NCBI GenBank assembly: GCA_033964015.1
Contig: JAWWUD010000052.1
Coordinates: forward strand, 558,001 to 622,000
Reading direction: 5' to 3'
Source of the DNA: Scolanthus callimorphus
Taxonomy: Eukaryota; Cnidaria; Anthozoa; Actiniaria; Edwardsiidae
DNA: 64,000 bases
Position 1 is the stretch's first letter; each line of letters opens with the position of its first letter. A model generated the notes under the pieces. That model had not been told where the DNA came from, did not search any database, and saw only the letters and a list, made by a program, of their open reading frames with translations. The translations under genes were made by a program, and so were the position numbers. Positions 52,494 through 64,000 of this stretch are shown here, piece by piece.

Positions 52494-52612
52494 TATTTAC
52501 CGGCTTGGAGGTCCGTATAGGGACAAACTGTGACCGGAAATTTTCCAGGAAAATTTTCCAGGCCAAGGTCACAGTTTTTCCCTATACGGACCGAGCTAAA
52601 GCCGGTAAATAA
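52494..52612. mobile_element. Short hairpin MITE
   Basis: TTATTTACCGGCTTGGAGGT, CCGTATAGGGA and TGTGACC are mirrored by TCCCTATACGGACCGAGCTA and AGCCGGTAAATAA, about 120 bp. Confidence 0.75.
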
Positions 52613-53040
52613 CTGATATATTTTTTTCTAAGTCTAAAATTTGAATAAATTTGAATATTATATATATTGAAAATATTGCCCGCGCGCGCGCTCTAAGAAC
52701 CAATCAGAATACAGAATTCGCTACCGTGCCCTCTATAAAAAAAAAAAAAACTATATGCTATACCGGAATATTAACTTTTTCAATGACTATTGTTGAAACG
52801 GAATTTGCAATAATAATATAACGACCGACTCCCCAGAACTTGCAGCTCGTAAGCTGAATTACGCCGAGTCTCAACGGTGCCACCAGGCAGCCTGGTCACT
52901 GCCACGTTCAAGTTTCCGGTGAAATCATTTGTTTCACTGTTTGAACTTCCACGTGCAGACAGAACATGTTTTTATCGCTAGCAGACGGATAGATGCAACC
53001 GACGGTAACTTCCCAAAATGTGCGCCTCACTCCCATGTTT

Positions 53041-53345
53041 AACAATTAGACCTCGAGCCCGAAAGGGCTACGGGCCAATGGAACGGAATGGGCTATTGAC
53101 CCGTGGCCCTTGAGGGCGAGAGGTCTAATTGTTTTAGTATCACCCAACTAGTTGGACAAAAAAAGTGAAAAGTTATCTAAAAAAATCAACAGAAATCTCG
53201 ACAAAACGAGAAGCGGCCGCCATTGTTTTCATGTTCAAAATCGGCGCTTTCGCTTCTAGAGGTCTATTGATAATAGTCCCCTAGTAGCGTAGCCAATCAG
53301 AATGCAGCATTGGCAATAGTCCACTAGCTGGGTGATACTAATAGC
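53041..53345. mobile_element. Relative of the foldback element at 33786-34536
   Basis: ACAATTAGACCTCGAGCCCG, GGGCTATTGACCC, GAGGTCTAATTGTTTTAGTA and AGCCAATCAGAATGCAGCAT parallel the centre and one arm of the 33.8-kb element. Confidence 0.6.
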
Positions 53346-53576
53346 CCATTAGCGTGCCGTAGACCATTACCCCAAAACACACAAAACACCGGTTACTAAG
53401 AATAAGACTTTATATTTAATTCGATTAGCTACAATATGGTGTAATTAACTGTAGTTAAGCCATAGGAGGGTGTAAGAACATTAATTTCTATTTACAAAGA
53501 ATTAAAGTACTATACATATTGCTATCTAGATAAGGGCCATTGGTATAGACCTTTCCCACGCTATATTGCTTAAAGC

Positions 53577-53705
53577 CCATGGTTTCCATATAGTCTTATC
53601 TGTCGTATCTGGCGCATCAGTCGACCGTGAAACAATGGAAATTTGGATTATTCTTTTGTTTCACGGTTGACTGATACGACAGATACGACTGTATGGAAAC
53701 CAGCC
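53577..53705. mobile_element. Short palindromic MITE
   Basis: GGTTTCCATATAGTCTTATC and CGACTGTATGGAAACC are inverted. CAGTCGACCGTGAAACAA and TTGTTTCACGGTTGACTG pair inside. Confidence 0.75.
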
Positions 53706-53751
53706 TTAATAATATCTTTCGATATCTTGGTTATCAGGAATCGGAGTCCAA

Positions 53752-54055
53752 TGTTCAAGTCACGAAATCCGTATTAGAAAAACTGCAACATTTGGGAAGA
53801 ATTACTTGAAAACTGGCGGATACGAGTTTTCCAAACTTAATTATTCGGACTAGGTTTTCACAAAGAAATGTATGATCAAAAACATCAAAACGTGTCTGGT
53901 GGCGCATCCATGCCCTACGTTTTATTTTAAAAATGATCAATTTCAAAAATATATCTCGCTCAGTATTCAAACAATCTTCACCTAACTTTGCAGTTTTACT
54001 AATGCAGATGTGCTAATTTCATACTGCACTCTGCTTCGTGATAACTATCAGATAT
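53752..54055. mobile_element. Long palindromic MITE, second copy
   Basis: CGTATTAGAAAAACTGCAAC and ATTACTTGAAAACTGGC at left are mirrored by CAAACAATCTTCACCTAACT and TTTGCAGTTTTACTAATGC at right. Same family as 48905-49292. Confidence 0.7.
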
Positions 54056-55932
54056 TATAGTCATATTACAGCTGTTTCAGGTCACACGCGACCCAGCGCG
54101 TTCAAAACATTTGTTGCCAGTTGGGTTTTTCTGCGACGTCAATTAAATCGCCTAGTGCAGTGAATTGGCTTCTGTCGCGACATGTCTCACAAGAGAAGCC
54201 AAATAAATGCATTTGGCAAGAATTTGATTGGCTCACACGGATTGCATTGATTGACAACGCAGAAAACCAAACTGCCAAACTCTAACAATCTGACAACGGC
54301 GAAGTCGCGTGTTACCTGAAACAGCCATAACGTGAAAAAGGTCTTTTTGGGGTTTGCTTCTTGCCTGCGCTTGTTTCCCGTTTTTACATCCACCATTGCT
54401 CTTTCTATTGGTAAAGCAGACCTTTAATAGTCAAACATATCCCAGGAATCATATTTTACACAGAAGTAGTAAAGGAAAATGTTCCCTTGTATAGGAATAC
54501 GATTGTCGTACGACGGTAGGTACTCCATAAATGATACTACCATGCAAATACGAGGTTCATCTGCATTTATACACATTGCTGCTTCGTTCTATTGTAATTT
54601 AAAATCTAAATGACATGTACGAGTGATCCCACATGCATTGCAGCGACGTGATTGCATGAATACCAAGGCCCAGGGCATTGGGCCAGATTATCTGGAATAC
54701 ATGTTCAATAATTTAGAACGAAGCAATGTGTATAAATGCACATGAAGCTCGTATTTGGACATAAAAGCATGCTATGTGGACATGACTGACATGAGAGCAT
54801 CGTATTTGGACATCCTTATGTGGAAGTCGTAAGACAACCCCTACTCAATAAAAACAGGCTAGATCTTCCATCATCAGCGCCTACTGCAATCTCGTTCAAT
54901 CAAAGGCTGCGCAGCTGTGAAATGGAGTATTGTGTATGTCCATATATGGCAGTCGCTGACGGTGGACTTTCCTCACTTAAGTAGTGAAGTTTGAAACTTC
55001 TGGTACTCAGGGAACTGTGCTTTTGGACTTCTTTTTGTAAGATATCAAACACGAGACAGTGTGAAAACATGAAATGAGCTCTACTGAATTAAAATGATTG
55101 GCACTGAAGATAGCAATAAAATGCTCTACTTTACACTTACGAATTTGTGGTAATATTTATATTAAAAATACCTAATATAAAAATATCCCTAAACCAGTGA
55201 CTAAAACAGCCGGTTTTCTAATACCAACTGGACGCAATCGGTTGCTTTTCGTATGTTATAATTAGTATTAAAAATAACACAAATTTTGCCGATAATAATT
55301 TGCGTTTTCATACGCTATCGGTATAATGATGGCAGGATTTTGAAAGGCTTTTTGAGACCAGATTGTACTTGAGAGAATTAGTAGACATGGGGTTTATTTT
55401 TCACATTTCAACCGACGTTTAGAGACACAAAGTTTGAGAATTTGTTTGAGAATTTCAGCGAATCGGTTAGTAATGAGATTATTCCAAAGAAACAACAGCT
55501 CGATGACTGAAATTTAGATTGTAGATTGAATGGGATTTTTTTGTGTGAAAGAAGTGAAGTGAAATAACAATTAAAGGATATAAGATTCCTGGCCTCAATC
55601 GAAGCGAACATTCGAATTTCATCATTCTAAAACAGAACCCAGCGAATGTACACATTCCAAACACTCAATATAAATATTACTAATACTAAGATGCAAAATT
55701 TAAAACAAACATAACTGAAAATTAGGAATTTTGTAACACGAAGGGAAAGTTAAATATATTATTGTGACGACAAATTAATATAATGATTTCACTAGCTTTA
55801 AAATAATTACATGATATGAACACAGTAAAAGTAAGCCTATCGCTTTGATCATATTTGTTAGTTTAGACCATTCCATTTTTCATCCCTCCTTCTTCTCCCG
55901 ATATCGCAGGACGCAAGTAATATAGCATTGGT
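54056..55932. other. Intergenic, no gene seen
   Basis: AT-rich DNA. The only structure noted is an inverted pair, CAAATACGAGGTTCATCTGC plus ATTTATACACATTGCT (54545-54590) against AGCAATGTGTATAAATGCAC (about 54720-54755), forming a roughly 225-bp foldback. No exon with splice sites and domain similarity was found. Confidence 0.5.
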
Positions 55933-56233
55933 TAAAGGAGCCAGTGCAGCCTGCCCACAATGCAATGCTTCACCGCAATTTTTGATACCATCTAAATTAT
56001 TTGAGAAATTCGATTTTCAATTTCAATTTTATTTTCACACAAAATGTGTGTACAAACACACACAGGAATTATAACAGAAGCAAAAATACTTCGTACTTTT
56101 ATCATTTTACCATACACACACGAGAAAAGGTTATAAAGTTATATATTCGTTTGCACTAAGTCCGTTTCTGATGCACAAAAACAGCGTAAAAAAATACGCA
56201 ATGCATTATGGGCGGCGTGAGTCGCTCCTTTAA
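55933..56233. mobile_element. MITE with TTAAAGGAGC ends
   Basis: GTTAAAGGAGCCAGTGCAGC and TGAGTCGCTCCTTTAA are inverted. CCCACAATGCAATGC and GCAATGCATTATGGG pair next. Right end meets the following MITE at the shared TTTAAAG. Confidence 0.7.
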
Positions 56234-56462
56234 AGAGCCTCTGTCAGCCTCCATTTTGTCAGCCTAGCAACATACCGATACAGAGAAAGCATCCATTTCC
56301 ATCGGCTGATCTAGGGAATGCAGTGCAATATTTGCAATTGAATTCGATAAATGAATAATAAAACTTTGTTTGAAGAAGACTATTTCAAGATTTCTACACG
56401 TAATTCGTTGTCTGATATCGACTGAAAACAATAACAAAGGAGTGGCTGACAAGGGCTCTTTA
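56232..56462. mobile_element. MITE with AAAGAGCC ends, copy 2
   Basis: TAAAGAGCCTCTGTCAGCC and GGCTGACAAGGGCTCTTTA are inverted ends. Body matches 16347-16507 in inverted orientation. Confidence 0.75.
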
Positions 56463-56946
56463 ACCAACCCTGAAAGTTTTATCACGACTGGTTTTTCTTG
56501 GACAAATATTTTGTTCTTGCACGTGCAGCCTCATCATGATTACGAGTTTCCACGGGGAAAACAAAGAAGTTAATGCATGATGGCTGCCGTGTGACAAAGG
56601 CCCATTGCTATCGGAGGGGAGGGAGGGTAAAAATCAAATGAGGCCTCAACTGACGTAACGAAGTGCAGAAACAAAAGGAGCCGATCATTGTAAGATTCTG
56701 TTGACTAATCAGTGTAAACCTCTCTCAAACGACGCCATTGTTTGATGAAGTCGGGAGCACATGACGTCACTTTTACGACGCGCCTCTCATTGGACAGCAT
56801 GAGCACGTGACTAAAACCAACCAATAGGAAAACGCTCCTCGGCCAATGCGTGGTCGAATGTTCATCTGCACTCAAGGATTCCTAGGTGATCAAATTCCAC
56901 GGGATCGTAACGTGTGTGACAATGTCACGTGACCGGTATGAACCAA

Positions 56947-64000
<7,054 letters not shown>

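Overview
This is eukaryotic, almost certainly animal, nuclear DNA. Genes are split by GT-AG introns and embedded in a dense field of transposons, including LINEs of CR1/L2 and L1/Tx1 type, dozens of short palindromic MITE-like elements, a Helentron-like insertion and a piggyBac-type MITE. The gene families and the style of the repeats fit a cnidarian such as a coral or sea anemone. That is inference from the overall pattern, not from a species-specific marker. No rRNA, tRNA, CRISPR array or prokaryotic operon was seen.

Four protein-coding genes can be assembled exon by exon. (1) On the + strand (1893-23507), 14 exons encode an apparent fusion of a TSG101-like UEV domain, a long Pro/Gln/Ser-rich linker containing a coding minisatellite, and an MEKK2/3-like (STE11) kinase domain. 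This is the most unusual gene here. (2) On the - strand (34539-36622), two exons encode a LigB-type (class III extradiol dioxygenase-like) protein of 297 aa. (3) On the - strand (41320-48719), seven exons encode a 2-oxoglutarate/Fe(II) oxygenase of the isopenicillin-N-synthase-like family, with one apparent frameshift in the last exon. (4) On the - strand (56947 to beyond 64000), nine exons encode the C-terminal half of the kinase domain and the C-tail of a cGMP-dependent protein kinase; the N-terminal regulatory part lies outside the window.

Region by region: 1-487 is a 31-bp minisatellite. 1.9-23.5 kb is the UEV-kinase gene, whose introns hold a CR1/L2 LINE (5.2-8.8 kb) and many MITEs. 24.87-31.71 kb is a full-length L1/Tx1-like LINE with 15-bp target-site duplications, split in ORF1 by a 1.6-kb Helentron-like element carrying a ~128-bp satellite. 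31.7-34.5 kb is repeat-rich and mostly gene-free. 34.5-36.6 kb is the LigB gene. 37-41 kb holds nested mobile elements, including a TTAA-flanked element with its empty site preserved 1.2 kb away. 41.3-48.7 kb is the oxygenase gene. 48.9-56.9 kb is repeat-rich intergenic DNA with a decayed LINE 3' end. 56.9-64 kb is the PKG gene. The genes do not form a pathway by proximity. Two encode signalling kinases and two encode mononuclear non-haem-iron-type enzymes, and nothing in the sequence shows co-regulation.

In the UEV-kinase gene, the last oxygenase exon and the CR1 element, every frame break I could place is a single missing base, and the splice sites and neighbouring codons are intact. This looks more like uncorrected base-deletion errors in the assembly than like decay, and it should be checked before any of these genes is called a pseudogene.
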